Assembly (NCBI RefSeq): GCF_032362555.1
Contig: NC_083520.1
Coordinates: forward strand, 1-64,000
Length of the DNA stretch: 64,000 nucleotides
DNA from: Amyelois transitella
Taxonomy: Eukaryota; Arthropoda; Insecta; Lepidoptera; Pyralidae
Reading direction: 5' to 3'
The position numbers were made by a program, and so were the translations under genes. This document shows, one piece after another, positions 46,701 to 55,700 of the stretch. The notes below the pieces were generated by a model, which saw only the letters and a program-made list of their open reading frames with translations, searched no databases and was not told where the DNA came from. The stretch's first letter is position 1, and the number at the start of each line of letters is the position of its first letter.

Positions 46701-47744
46701 TGCGGTTGTTACACTTTAGAGCCGAGGTCGCCGAGAAAAAGGCGGACTTTCATTTCCTCAGCGCGCGGCCGTGCACCAGCTGCGAGTACATCTTCGTTAT
46801 CAGTCCGATCTTACGCAGATTCCCACAACTCGCCGACGCCGACATTTTCGACTACTTTCTCTGAGCACCAGGACGTCCGGGGTCCCTGGACCTTGGGAGC
46901 TGATCTATAACCTACATTCGTATTATTCACATTTCTATGGATGAACTGACTCATTGAGAACCTATGCATATTTTGTTTCAAGTTATGCGACTTATTTTTG
47001 TTTGTGTTTCTGTTTTCTAGATTAGGAAGTACCTACCTACATACATATAGTATAGCTAAATACTTTTATTGTTACTCGTAAATACTTATTATATAACGCA
47101 CTAGTGAAGTAGGGGTGACCTTCACACTTGTAGTAAGTACACAATAGCAATTCTATTCTTCTGGTAAACGAGATTTTCATGAGATCTTCTAGTTTCAAAC
47201 AATTCTTAACAATGAATTTGGTTAATGCTGCTCTGGCAGCGAAGAAAACTCATATAATGTGTACCAGCTATGTACTTCTTCAAATGAGAATTGTACAATC
47301 CAATCAAGTCAGAGGCCAACAAACTTGGTTTTCTTCTGTTGGGCGATAGTCTTGCAATGCCACTATTTGACATTATAAAGCCCTCCAGCTGACAGTGAGG
47401 CTATCAGTCTTTTCAAAACTGGTGGTTCTTCTATCCCCGTAAGATTTCGTTCTGTTTTATTTTAGCTTTTCATATAATATTTACTGCTTATGGTCTGCCT
47501 TGCCTACTTATTTTGAAGCTTTAGTTGGAATATCTTTATCACTACAGGGTAGGCAGAGTCGACAGTTTTGAAAAGGTTCGACGTTCAGTTGGTTTAATGA
47601 TGGCCTCTCATCTTCTACACGAGAAACAAATAGAATGTGTATGCAGCACTTACTGGCGTGTCCATTGGTCTTGGCGAGCGCGGGCAGCGGCGGCGGCTGC
47701 GGCGACTGCGGGCGGGAGCCGCGCGTGCGCACGAACTTCTTCAT
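22779..47744 (-). CDS. CalpC: Calpain-C-like protein (catalytically dead calpain)
   Basis: Fourteen coding exons: 47744-47654, 45480-45432, 44926-44779, 40181-40069, 28115-27972, 27648-27508, 26874-26685, 26479-26259, 24684-24480, 24375-24199, 23980-23735, 23495-23123, 22939-22884, 22805-22779. All junctions agree in phase; 726 aa. Domain order: LWEDPDFPP (about 70), protease core to about 365 (LLARVAPPQSF, WREVRVDDRLPT, LLEKAYAKLYGSYPAV, GGHPYCVS, DEFWMSF), C2-like domain III (VTGSRKCHVVVAV, GRYVVVPHTR, FLLRILTDE), penta-EF-hand domain from about 575, ending EEMILMTIYS like classical calpains. The catalytic Cys of GxLGDCW is gone (GVLSCGALW, Gly148 at its place), His300 remains (GHPY), and the Asn of RNPWG is Ala330. 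Drosophila CalpC likewise lacks active-site residues. ATG at 47744 is inferred; a splice acceptor lies just upstream, so a 5' exon exists. Confidence 0.9.
24974..25459 (+). mobile_element. Non-autonomous Helitron C
   Basis: Begins near TATACTAATATTATAAAG, has a (TTTG)n run at 25005-25022, and ends GCGGGCAACAGCTAG|T. This is the widespread lepidopteran form. It lies in the CalpC intron between exons 8 and 9. Confidence 0.7.
26907..26928. repeat. (CA)n microsatellite
   Basis: About eleven CA units in the CalpC intron just upstream (minus sense) of the exon at 26874. Confidence 0.85.
26929..27507 (-). other. CalpC intron 6, no feature seen
   Basis: Intron sequence between exons ending at 27508 and starting at 26874. 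AT-rich. Exon 6 ends with the donor GTTAGT at 27507. No repeat or coding signal recognised beyond the (CA)n tract. Confidence 0.5.
29091..29094. repeat. Left 4-bp target duplication (CATG) of gypsy element
   Basis: CATG at 29091-29094 and again at 39456-39459 flank the two LTRs. Confidence 0.85.
29095..29340 (+). repeat. Gypsy 5' LTR
   Basis: 246 bp, identical by eye to 39210-39455. Its last 30 bp (CCTGATCACTTCTGAA) are complementary to the primer-site region that follows. Confidence 0.93.
29808..33264 (-). mobile_element. Copia-type LTR retrotransposon, internally deleted
   Basis: LTRs of 141 bp at 29808-29948 and 33124-33264 (TGTTAG...TCAACA on plus) differ at one visible base. The 5-bp target duplication CAGAT is at 29803-29807 and 33265-33269. 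Total length is only 3457 bp. Confidence 0.93.
30044..32978 (-). pseudogene. Copia gag-pol with in-frame deletion and nonsense codon
   Basis: Frame from MASNAMTLIEKL encodes the first about 100 residues of gag. It then jumps in frame (LLKDLNKLTECAEG) directly to the integrase zinc end (VCEYCQEGKQSRLPF). The gag zinc knuckle, the protease and the start of integrase are missing. Integrase core (DLCGPIEV, TDNGREY, NPYTPQQNGLAERMNRT), RT (FDIKTAFLYGD, LLLYVDDGLII) and RNase H (YSDADFAND, LSTTEAEF) follow. A TAA at 30180-30182 stops the frame within RNase H; the remaining 45 codons (TKALTKVRYQYLRNKLG) to 30044 stay in frame. Cannot be autonomous because it has no protease. Confidence 0.9.
33277..33675 (+). 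pseudogene. Arg/Ser-rich leader of gypsy gag, frameshifted
   Basis: 132-aa frame with RS-rich stretches (SSRSRTRRSYKRPRRSRPSG). The frame of the large gag-pol ORF is open from about 33573 and also reads RS-rich there (RSSEIRRSSSQRKSGSHH). This suggests the leader was once fused to gag and that one indel between about 33573 and 33605 separates them. The large ORF has no ATG before 33783; GTG at 33672 overlaps a splice-donor-like GTGAGT. Confidence 0.65.
33573..38138 (+). CDS. Ty3/gypsy gag-pol polyprotein
   Basis: Single open frame for gag and pol. Gag core (PEFDPSNREQPVDVWINKVE) is followed by two CCHC knuckles (CFNCNEVGHPSFKC, CTICKRLGHQSINC). The protease region has CYVDLGSQSTLI, where the usual D-S/T-G is D-L-G. 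RT has LCVDYRALN, DLASGYYQIPI and AFMDDIII. RNase H has VHTDACKLGIAGML and FELETLAVI. Integrase has an HHCC zinc end (YHDELGHFG...CLDC), the DDE core (HMDHLG, SDRGTSF, ANGQVERYNRT), then a GPY/F-like module (HGPYRIVKVL). No env-like frame follows. The frame has no stops, but its start is uncertain because of the leader frameshift. Confidence 0.92.
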   Translation, partial: AVSEIARSLSRSSEIRRSSSQRKSGSHHKCPSTVSKNTCIKSTENCGNKISCESNACNSEDSRNFSIQDVMDLIKSLPTSATQSQNHFSMSTNALPEFDPSNREQPVDVWINKVEECASLYKWSETQLLHYALPKLTGLAKVWYNGLRTIKYNWTEWKQQLASQFPTVENYAQILHEMLDRKVKSSESLETYYYHKMNLLNRCEISGEKAVDCILDGLGDRGLRLGAQAANYSQPEELLSFLKSVKIDDSKEKSYRQPFMKKRFDGPSDHNTKSNILKCFNCNEVGHPSFKCTKPLLTCTICKRLGHQSINCKRLTKTNSDQKKTSDKEKIVSEVNLAGSLDDKYVLPLTVNNEHMTCYVDLGSQSTLIRLSDFNRLNILCDTNDLPSLKGFGNSLIVPIGKAMLQVQVQSVKIFVEVLIVPDELLKHPVLLGHTFTEQAGIIIIKTDEYLVFQKKPEVDLDNKKINLTVNFDVTIKSINMIPIITDNHVTNNHGSIDVYVRGSVRHVESSSYFIMPGSYKIINGVGYIMAINLGSNEVKLKAGELLTRAYFTDENNIADVRMVECEKKDHIKDCLRTGSDLSVDDLNKLENLLNEYSCCFSFGLTDLGLTKLTEMSITLKDTTPIVYRPYRLAYSERSKVKEMIKDMLDSGIIIESDSAYASPIILVQKKTGDQRLCVDYRALNSKTVKEHYPLPRVDDQIDQLGGYEYFITLDLASGYYQIPIESASQDKTAFVTPDGQYQFTRMPFGLANAPSVFQKTINKMLKDVRNEAFAFMDDIIIPAHSISQGMDRLRMVLNLIKGAGLTLKLSKCVFFSKEIDYLGFEISKNGVRPGSKKTEAVENFKRPTNQHEVRQFVGLASFFRRFVKNFAIIANPLTKLLKKDSKWQWGTEQENSFSALKLELVKRPILALYNAKAITQVHTDACKLGIAGMLLQEDEVGRWKAVAYYSRQTTIEEQKYHTFELETLAVIASLQRFRVYVLGLKFTIVTDCNALRTTLSKRDIIPRIGRWWLQLQEYDCSIEYRPGNRMCHVDALSRNAVPQTYEPEPVFDILSIDTDDWLSTIQGADEEVQRIKNILQDPETPKINEIYQNYRLKGGKVYRIVDSQLRWLVPRGFRWQLLRKYHDELGHFGVEKTLDKLKSLYWFPKMAKFVKKYVQSCLDCSYHKIPTGKKQGMLHPIPKIDKPFHTVHMDHLGPFVCSKSKNCYMLVLVEAYTKFVTLYAVRNTKTKFTIKALNHYFSLFGIPSRLISDRGTSFTSKCFKNFVNNLGIKHILNAVATPRANGQVERYNRTILASLSVKNHSCKENEWDMHLEEIQLGLNTTINKGTGRTPAEVLFGVKLRAKSEGIVASLIDQNECPDSLQTIRENVNARICEDQAKQKERFDKKRRVGRKYKVGDLVRIEREVGSNNGKSRKLLAKLHGPYRIVKVLENDRYAIEDTPLTRKQNRKYEAIVSLDKIHPWLSFTREGMADSDDVGSAEEGEDSDDIISDIVDNKLDVNDVSQTVETAGESGDIQIH
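38373..38703 (+). repeat. Five tandem ~68-bp repeats in gypsy 3' UTR
   Basis: Units beginning near 38378, 38453, 38526, 38591 and 38656 each carry a CACACAA-GGAGTCTTTGGACA core followed by ATTATGAGTGTGTTAGA. Diverged from each other but clearly related. They lie between the gag-pol stop and the 3' LTR. Confidence 0.85.
39210..39455 (+). repeat. Gypsy 3' LTR
   Basis: 246 bp, identical by eye to 29095-29340. The preceding purine-rich CGAGAGGA (about 39178) is a weak polypurine-tract candidate. Confidence 0.93.
41580..41760 (+). repeat. Interspersed repeat, GCGTCAGTGCAGAAGAAGC family
   Basis: Longest copy in the window. Contains GTTTTCACAACATTGGTTGA, CTTAAAACTAAG and GCGTCAGTGCAGAAGAAGC; matches 18090-18240 inverted and 40326-40410 direct. 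Confidence 0.6.
42222..42385 (-). repeat. SINE-like repeat copy
   Basis: Reverse-oriented copy starting CATACATACATATT and containing GACAAGCCACTTTTAGCTGT and AGTGACAGGTTGCTAGCCTA. Same family as 44325-44598. Confidence 0.7.
42700..42990 (+). repeat. tRNA-derived SINE of a second family
   Basis: B box GGTTCGAATCC at 42750-42760 with an upstream A-box-like stretch, then GGAAAACATCGTGAGGAA and GCCCTGCAAACGTTGCGG, the body of a widespread lepidopteran SINE. No cloverleaf with intact acceptor stem, so not called a tRNA gene. Confidence 0.65.
43011..43065. repeat. Hairpin, 21-bp arms
   Basis: ACCTTATACATGCAAATTAA pairs with its inverse at 43044-43065 with one extra base. It lies directly after the SINE. 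Confidence 0.75.
44325..44598 (+). repeat. SINE-like repeat, full copy
   Basis: Runs from GTGCCGTTGCCGTGTGGTTC through TAGGACCACTCCATCTCTTT, GATGTCGTAAAAGGCGACTA, GGCTCTGTCTAGCCC to a (ATGT)n tail. The 3' end resembles the RTE LINE 3' end. Other copies: 56368-56625, 60790-61045, 62995-63240 and fragments. Confidence 0.75.
45481..47653 (-). other. CalpC intron 1
   Basis: Contains a 19-bp perfect hairpin at 45573-45614, a GC-rich patch at 46080-46160 and 46690-46790, a 42-codon ATG frame at 46311-46436 of no known family, and diverged SINE-like pieces at 47305-47447 and 47535-47610. No exon recognised. Confidence 0.5.
45573..45614. repeat. Perfect 19-bp hairpin with 4-nt loop
   Basis: TATATGTACCTATATCTAC, loop ATAA, then the exact inverse. 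Could be a MITE relic or microRNA-like fold; too short an arm for confidence in the latter. Confidence 0.85.
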
Positions 47745-50700
47745 GCGCGGCGCCCCCGCACCCTGCTGCACACGGACAAGAATCTATTTCTTACACCACG
47801 CTTGGCTCCACTATGGGTTTTGTCGCAAGAAAAGATTAATTGCGGAAGGTTGGCGACTTGAGAATGAAAATAGAAGTGGTACATGTTGCTAAGCCGCCGT
47901 CTCCTTAGTAACTTTAAGTCCCTTGATGAATATTAGTTTGCTAAGCAATTAAGTCTTTATTTAACTCTAAACTTCTTAAAGCAACAAAAATCTATCTAAT
48001 AGGTACTAGCTGTCCCGGCAAACGTTGTTTTGCCATATAAATCACTTTTTAGTAATTTCTAGTTAAAAAAAAAATGTTAAGTGTGGACAACACAATACCA
48101 TCAACAACAATCTCAACTCCATCATGAAACCATACAGCTGAAAGTGGCCTTTTCGAGACTGTTGGCTTTGTCTACCCCGTAAGGGATGTGACTATATGTA
48201 AATAACCCGAACTATGGTTACCTACGGATGATAGAAAGGTAAGTAGGTACTTAATAAGTATTCTAAGTAGGTAATAAGTGCAGTAAAATTTACGGAATTC
48301 AGAACAATCCTATAGGAACCTAGGTAGTAACTAGGTATGATATATTTTTCGTCAAGTTTGTTTCGGTCAATACAACTTACGTTCTGGTACGTTTATTGTG
48401 CAATTTTAACCCAAGGTTATTCATAAGATTTCAATTCTTTCGAAAAATTACATACACGCTTTCAAAGTCTGTTTTCCGGATGAGTAGGCGGAAAATATTT
48501 CGATTATAATTATCCAGAATTTTAACTGAGATTAGATCTAGGTAGGAAGGTTTACCTATTTCTTTTCTGTGCCACTATACTAACGAGTAGGTAGGTAGTT
48601 ACCAGACACAATTATTGCAATATATAATCCCGTTTAGAGATATTTCAGCGCGGTAGTTAGTGACCGTGCACTTTTTGCTCAAATAACTGCAACCGAGCTG
48701 TTTCCTACGTAAGTACTATTTTTTATTACGTTTCATAGCATTCCACAAAGTGGCGGCAGCTAGCCGCCGCGGTGGACGTCGTTTACCGTTGGCCGTAATG
48801 CTCTGATACTGAATCAAAGCCGTATTCACTTTTACAGTTTGCTTCGCGAATATAGGTCGTGCGCATAAATCATCACGACTATTTGCTCAGCGTCATCACA
48901 GCGACAATAAGGCTGGCAAATTGATGACATTGTGGGTCGCTAAGCAGGCTCGCGGCCGCGGTTGCATCACTCTGAAACCTCCACACGGCATCCAGCTCCA
49001 CGTCTACAGTGCTGGGACTAGCAGCGAGATCTAGATGCTATCTTCATCATGCGTCCCTGCAGGGCTCGGACCAGCCTTCGCGGGCTGATAACTCACACTT
49101 CAGAGCGGCGGTGTCACCAAGGCTGGCGGAACACGGAGCACACACTACACTTGAGGGGCATATCCTCTCTGCTGTAGACACCGTCGTGAGCGATGCAGCA
49201 TATCTGTGTAACGGTGCGGCGCGTGCGCATCGAAGCGCGGAACACGAGCGACTCCGGCGGGCGTCGCGCGCACACTGACATGCGCCGGCGCCGGCCCGGC
49301 TCCACTCCTCCTACTATTACAACTTCAGCAACACTCCCACATGCTACAATTACAATTTCTATCGTAAACGATGAGCAAAAGTACTTTGCTGATAGACACA
49401 AAAATAACATCTCTCTGGGTTCTACACAGATATTCGGGGTTCATAATATAACCAGCATCACTAAAATTATTTCTACTTTAGCATCAACAGAAGCCCTTTA
49501 TTTCAAGCCTCGAAAGGAACAGAAAGTCAGATTGGGCAAGCACTTATCATCAGTTGAGCTGTATTCTGTCCACATTAAAATTATGAACCTAGGTATATAT
49601 GATGATAAGACTGAAAATATTATAACTTTTAAAAGATCCTCTTCACGTTGTAGACTTCGCTGTTAGTTGTCCATCTAAATACGATAACATCATATGCTGA
49701 TGCTAAAACCGTTTTTGACCGACAGGCAGCAGCAGACAACTATATTGGTTCTTTTTGACCATGTAACCTAGAAAATTAACATTCCCTATCGTAATGTACA
49801 ATTTGTTTGACGTCAACGTTTAATCTTCAAAGAAGGGACTTCCCTTTTGTTCATCTATATAAAAATTATAATTCTATCTTTGTAAATATTTTATGTACTT
49901 TTTGCGTCCTGTATATTATTTTTTTTAATCAAGCCATACGTCTCTTCCAAATGATGATGTTGAAGTAAAACTAAAATAAAATCACAAATATAAACAATTT
50001 TCTATAATCAATACATCGGCTACAATTGCGATAGAGATTCATAAATGTAATAGATGCTAAGACAGCACGTAACAATAGAAAAATAATTACAAAAGATACT
50101 ATAATATCGATCACAATTCAATACGCCAACAGCCGGCCGCCGCTGATGCGCCGGAGTGCTTCCTTGATAAGTCAGTTATAACACACGTTGTGTATTGTCC
50201 CTACGCATTTCCTCGCGTTACCGAAGTGCACGGAATGTGTTCCGACTGGTCACAATCCCGATCGCCTCCTGAGACCACTGAAGAAGTAACCACTCACGAG
50301 GCGCGCGCGGCCCCTTATTCTAATACTACTATAATAATATATTATTCTATACTAAAGAAGATCGTTGATAAGAGATAGCTGCCCTTTGGGTTACAGAATT
50401 TTATTTGATTGATCGGAATCATCTTCCTTACACCAGCTACCAGCGTGCAGCCTCTCCTGGCAACGCAGACATGTGGCGGCGGAACGTTACTCGGCATCCT
50501 GCATTTACTTTCATGTAACAAAAATATTTATGCTATAACTTCTCTTTAAACTATAACACTATATGAAACACAAATTGAGAAAACTATAAAAATACGAACA
50601 ACTGAGTATTCCCGAAGTAATGCCAGGGTACCACGAGAAACTGCTGCCTCCACTTCTGATTATAACATTTATAACAACTATAGGTAATCTCATTACATCT

Positions 50701-51333
50701 TTAATATATTACTACAATTCACAGACGAAGTGACAAACATTCAATGATCAACACTAACTTTCGCCATTATTAATACGGGTAATGTGTTTTCAGTTATACA
50801 TTCGGACCGCTGAAGACAAATTCATTATAATAACTACAGACCAGTAATCGCTAAGAATAGGAAATGCCTACGTGTACCTTTTACTCATTAATATTGTGAT
50901 AATATTGATACCAATCACACACCAATTCAAAAGATTTTTTTTTATATTCGATTAACATGTGGATAAAATATAGAGTATACTATGTTATTGCGTTTATACT
51001 AAATCTACAATAGGAATGTAAAGGCGACATCGAAAGAGTCTAGAGTAGAAATCGACTAAAATTCTGAAGTAACTGTAGTAGTCATAGTCATGTAGCAGTC
51101 CTACGCTTGATTCGAGCCGAGTTGGGCTGTTCGTTGTACACCGCCAGACCAGATCAAGGTATAGTCTGTTTTCGAATTTCACAATTATCCCACTTAAGAA
51201 AAGTTAGAAACTTATGAATCAAGCTGCGTTTATGAAGGTATTTCACTAATCCCAGATTATAACTCATCCCGGCATCGTTGCCCACGTCTGTTGCTGTACA
51301 GCATCCCTCAAACCCCGGCGCTGCCCCCGCCGC
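47745..51333. other. CalpC 5' region and kelch 3' flank
   Basis: No coding exon recognised. Truncated Helitron end at 48007-48060 (CTAGCTGTCCCGGCAAACG), SINE-like fragment at 48110-48200 (+). GC-rich patches at 48750-48790, 48940-49110 and 49190-49310 could include the unlocated CalpC 5' exon and promoter. Frames at 49193-49666 match nothing I know. A minus-strand AATAAA at 50400-50405 could end the kelch 3' UTR. Confidence 0.4.
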
Positions 51334-52723
51334 CTACTGGTCGTCGTCGCCGTCCTCCTCCTCCTCTGGCGGCGGCGGTGGCGGCGCGGGCGCGCGGCGC
51401 GGCAGCAGCAGCACGCAGGGCGGCAGCTCCAGCTGCAGCGCGCCGCACGACGCCGCGCGCCGCCACACGCGCACCTCCATCAGCCGCACGCCGCGCCGCG
51501 CGCCTGCGGGCACACTGGCGTTACTGAACCACTCGGGTGCAATGTCAACAAAAACGGTTTACTACAATAAGTGAGGTTTGTGATTCTATTGTACGCTCAA
51601 AACGGCAAGAACGACAGGATGGAGTTTTAATGGATAGGCTGGCCCAGTAGGCGCGGAGGTAGGTTGTAAGCAGCCTCAGAGTAGTCGACTCACCGGGCGC
51701 GTGCTGCGCTCGCCCTTCGTTGAACTCGAGCGTCTGGCTGGCGCGCGCGTGCGGGCAGCGCCGCCCCCAGCCCCCGCCGCCCGCCGCCCCCGCGCCCCCC
51801 GCACCGCCCCCCGCCCCGCCCGCCGCGCCCTCGCCCTCCGCCGAGCCGCCCGCTACGTTCTCTACGCGCTCATAAACGTTCTCTTCTAGTGGAGACTGAA
51901 TCAGAAACATTAAAAAAAAATTTTTTCTTTAAATTAAATATGTACCTTCATCGATTTACTTTCATATATTTAAAATTGGACAGTGACAGTTCGTTTAGCG
52001 TTGTACTTTTCTGAATATGTCCCTTAAAATATGAACGATACATGCACGTGAAAAGCGAATAATATTCTTGAAAACTTATCATTGCCGAAGAAAACTCACG
52101 AAATCGGCCACGAACATAATAACCTGACGTGATATCTGTGACAGCAGGATATATATAACATTCACTATGTATGTAAGTACATAGATGCGAATAAATAGAC
52201 ATTAAAATGAATTTAACACCTGTCACAGAGGTAAAGTTATACTTTAAAAACTAATAGCAATAACCAGACTAGATATTAGGAAAAAAGCACTAGAGAAAGA
52301 GACAGAGAGAGAACCCCCGCACCTGGTGTATGGGGCGCAGCGCGCGGCCCGCGTACAGCGCGCGCCAGCGCACGCCGCCCGCGGCCGGCAGGCCCACGTT
52401 CACGTACCTGTTACAACGACACCAAACACGAACTATAACAGTGCATTTGTAACTATTAACATATCAGTCTCAGAAAATATAATTTTATTAAAGTCATGTA
52501 CTTACTACAAGGACATGTAGGTACATTGATAACAATTTCACGACGAAGGAAAACAATGTGAAAAATTCTGCAAAATCATTCAAGTTTGTAACAATGACGT
52601 GAGGCCTTAGAAGCGGTGGTTATCTAGTTTCGCTCACACGTACCCGGGGTCGAGCGCGGCACTCGGCGGCGGCGAGCGGGGCGGCGAGCGGGGCGGCGCG
52701 CGGGGCGGCGCGGCGGGCGGGCA
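51334..52723 (-). CDS. kel: Kelch read-through extension (ORF2 after UGA)
   Basis: After the UGA at 52726-52724 the same exon stays open for 26 codons to a donor at 52643 (Pro-rich, PPRAPPRSPPRS). It continues through 52407-52323, 51895-51694 and 51503-51334, ending in TAG. All three junctions have GT/AG sites and agree in phase, giving 178 codons without a stop. Segments: YVNVGLPAAGGVRWRALYAG; SPLEENVYERVENV followed by a Gly/Ala-rich run and ASQTLEFNEGR; RGVRLMEVRVWRRAASCGAL; then a Pro run and acidic end (EEEEDGDDD). Drosophila kelch is known to have a second ORF reached by UGA read-through; the same layout here is my inference from phase. An alternative donor at 52745 (GTGCGTGG) would join exon 52407 in frame and bypass the UGA. 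Confidence 0.7.
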
Positions 52724-55700
52724 TCACGCGCGCTCCACCACGCACACGCCCGCGTACGAGCGCCCCAGCGACATGCGCGCCGGCAGCAGCGACCACGTCT
52801 CCGTGCTCGGCTCGAACACCTGCCGTACACACTCGCAATATATCAATTTATATTTAAAATATTTTATAAACACAAGAGTTAAACGCTACACATCCTATCA
52901 GACGCCATTTTATACTCGTTTAGATGAGAGTTCACTCATCCCAATGGATATAAAATTTGTGGCAGTTGAAGAACGGCGAATGACTGATAGTTGTCCCCCG
53001 CAATGCGCCGCGCCGTGTTGAGTTGCTCGTGCAAATATATGTATTGCAAAGCGCTAGAATACAATGCTAATAATCAATCGGGGAGTTGACTAGTTTTCAA
53101 ATCTTGTCTTAAATTAATCAGCAGGGTTTAAATAAACTCCTGCTTCTCATATTTTTTTAAATTTCGACTGTATAATCCAAAATAACAACTTTAAAATTGT
53201 AATTTACTTATACACAAAAACACGGCAATATCAACTGTGACGTCACTGTTCAAATGACAAACACATTTCTAACCTAACATAAGTGAATCCACTCTCGGCA
53301 TATTTGCATAATTTTTCTCCATTCATAGCTGTTTTTAATAGAAATAACCGTAAATTAGTGGAAGCGCGTGTAAAATTCACCACTGCATAACCTCAAACAT
53401 GTCAGTTGTCACCAAATGTCACTGCGCTCGCTGTCATTTGAACAATGACGTCATGTTCTTTGATTCTTGTTTGTAGTCAAGTGACGCTTCGATAAAAAAT
53501 CGAAATTTAAATTAATTATTAAAATTAATTTAAATAATTAAAAAAAACTATATTTTTAGATTCTTTATGACTAAATCTATGTTAATAAATAGCAAAATTA
53601 TTTTTATTGTCTACATTCAACTCGCGGATTATACTAAAAAAATATCTAACGAGATATAATAGATAAGTCAGCATGAGGGCAAAGTTCAGGTAAATATTTG
53701 TCCTGCGCTACAAATACTCGTACAAATTTAGTTAAATTTAAAATATTAAGTTCAGTAGGCAATGGAAATCGCTGACCGTACTTACCTCAACTGTATCCAG
53801 ATTAGCGGCGCCATCATCCCCGCCGACGACGTAGAGCTTGCCCGCGTGCGCGACCACGGCGGCGTTGCGGCGCGCCGTGCACATGGGCGGCGCCGGGCTC
53901 CAGCCCTCCCCGGGCCGGAACCGCTCCACGCTGCGGCGCACCGCCGGCCCGTCGTGCCCGCCCACGGCGTACAGCGCGCCCGCCACCACGCCCACGCCCG
54001 CGCCCGACCGCCGCGCTGCCACACACTACACTATACACAGCTGCAGCCCGCACGCCGCCAATAAACCTTTCCACTAAAAGTCTACAGAGCCCTGCGACAT
54101 GCCCCGCTATCATAAGCCTCTCCCGCATATCTACAACTTCACCGAACGGAGCCACATGTATCCGCAGTGTGATTAATCTATGGCTTGTCCTGAGCAACGC
54201 TTGCTAGCGGGTGCACGAGACCTTCCCAAAATATCTACCGTGGCAGAAGCGGCGTGCACCTAGCGTGTACCCTTCTACCTTTCGATAAGATAGTCAGACC
54301 ACCTAGAGAATCCTACGCTGCGCTTAGTAAGTATTATGTAGTCTGTCTATATTACCCATGAGCTGGTTGGTTTACGCGCTAGTGTTAACAGAAGTATGTT
54401 AAGTATTCGTAATATCAGTAAAAATACATGGCAATGTTAACTAAGACAAAAATTTGTACTTAAGTCGTTCTCATTAAATAATTAATAGTGGTTAATCATA
54501 TTTGTGTTGCAGCACCAGTCACAAGCACCATGGGTGGTGCCCTCCTCAACGAAGCTCCGGGGTCCGCCTATTTTCCACAAAATTTCAGTTTTTTGATTAT
54601 TTGACATACGGTGATATGATTACTAACCCGACATGTCGGCGACGGGCTCCCAGGTGTCGGTGTCGGGGTCGTAGCGCTCCACCGAGTGCAGGCACTGGCG
54701 GCTGGCGCCGTCGTAGCCGCCCACGGCGTACAGGCGGCCGCCCAGCACGCCCACGCCCACGGACGAGCGCCGCGACGACATGCCCGCGATGGGCCGCCAC
54801 GCCGCCGCGCCCGGCGCCAGCGCCTCCGCCGACGACAGCCCCGTCGCGCCGTCGAACCTGCGGCACGCCGCCATCTCGAGTCACGTCTCGGCCTCGTCAC
54901 TAACGTAGCTAACTCTATTCTATCCCAGCGCGCACTGACCCGCCCACGGCGTAGATGGTGTCCCCGATGGCGGCCACGCCCAGCGTGGAGCGGCGCGCGG
55001 CCAGCGGCGGGCCGGCCGACCACGCGTCCCGCGAGATGTCGTACACGTCCACGCTGCGCACGCGCAGGGTGCCTGCACACGCATACAGTTTCATCATCGT
55101 CTGTAGGTATACTAAGTATATCTTTAACTGATGAACTCGTATGCAGAGTGATGAGAATGAAATACATAAATAATAATGGAAGTGAACTTGACTTATTATC
55201 CGTACCACTAAAATCCATATCAGATCGATCATGATTTCACATCCAGTTGTTGAAATGGGCAGGTTTTCTCACAATGTTTTCCCTCACCGCAAGAGCATCA
55301 GTTAGTACTGATGAGCTGAACTGTTTGAGCCATAATATGTAGTGATGATAGTGATAGTGAAATGATAACCTTTAAAGAACATTGAAAAGCACTAATTTCA
55401 CTCGTTAATTAATTAAATTTGTACCAGCACAAGCAATATGAAAGTGATATAAAGTGGTAACCGTTGAAGCCGCCGACGGCGTAGACCTTCCCCGCGACGG
55501 CGGCGAGCCCGGCGCGGCAGCGGCGCGACGGCAGCTCGCTGGCCGCGCGGAACCCGCCCTCGCCCTCCAGCGGGCACAGCTCCACCTCGCGGACCGCCTG
55601 CGACCGCATGCCGGCTCATTGCTTATAGCTCACATGTAGAATAACCCACACAGTACCACGGGATCCGCAAATCACGTTTGTTACATATTATTTATATATA

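Noticed and set aside
49193..49666. 157-aa plus-strand frame
   Set aside because: No recognisable domain, half GC-rich and half AT-rich, no context; could overlap a CalpC 5' exon but not provable.
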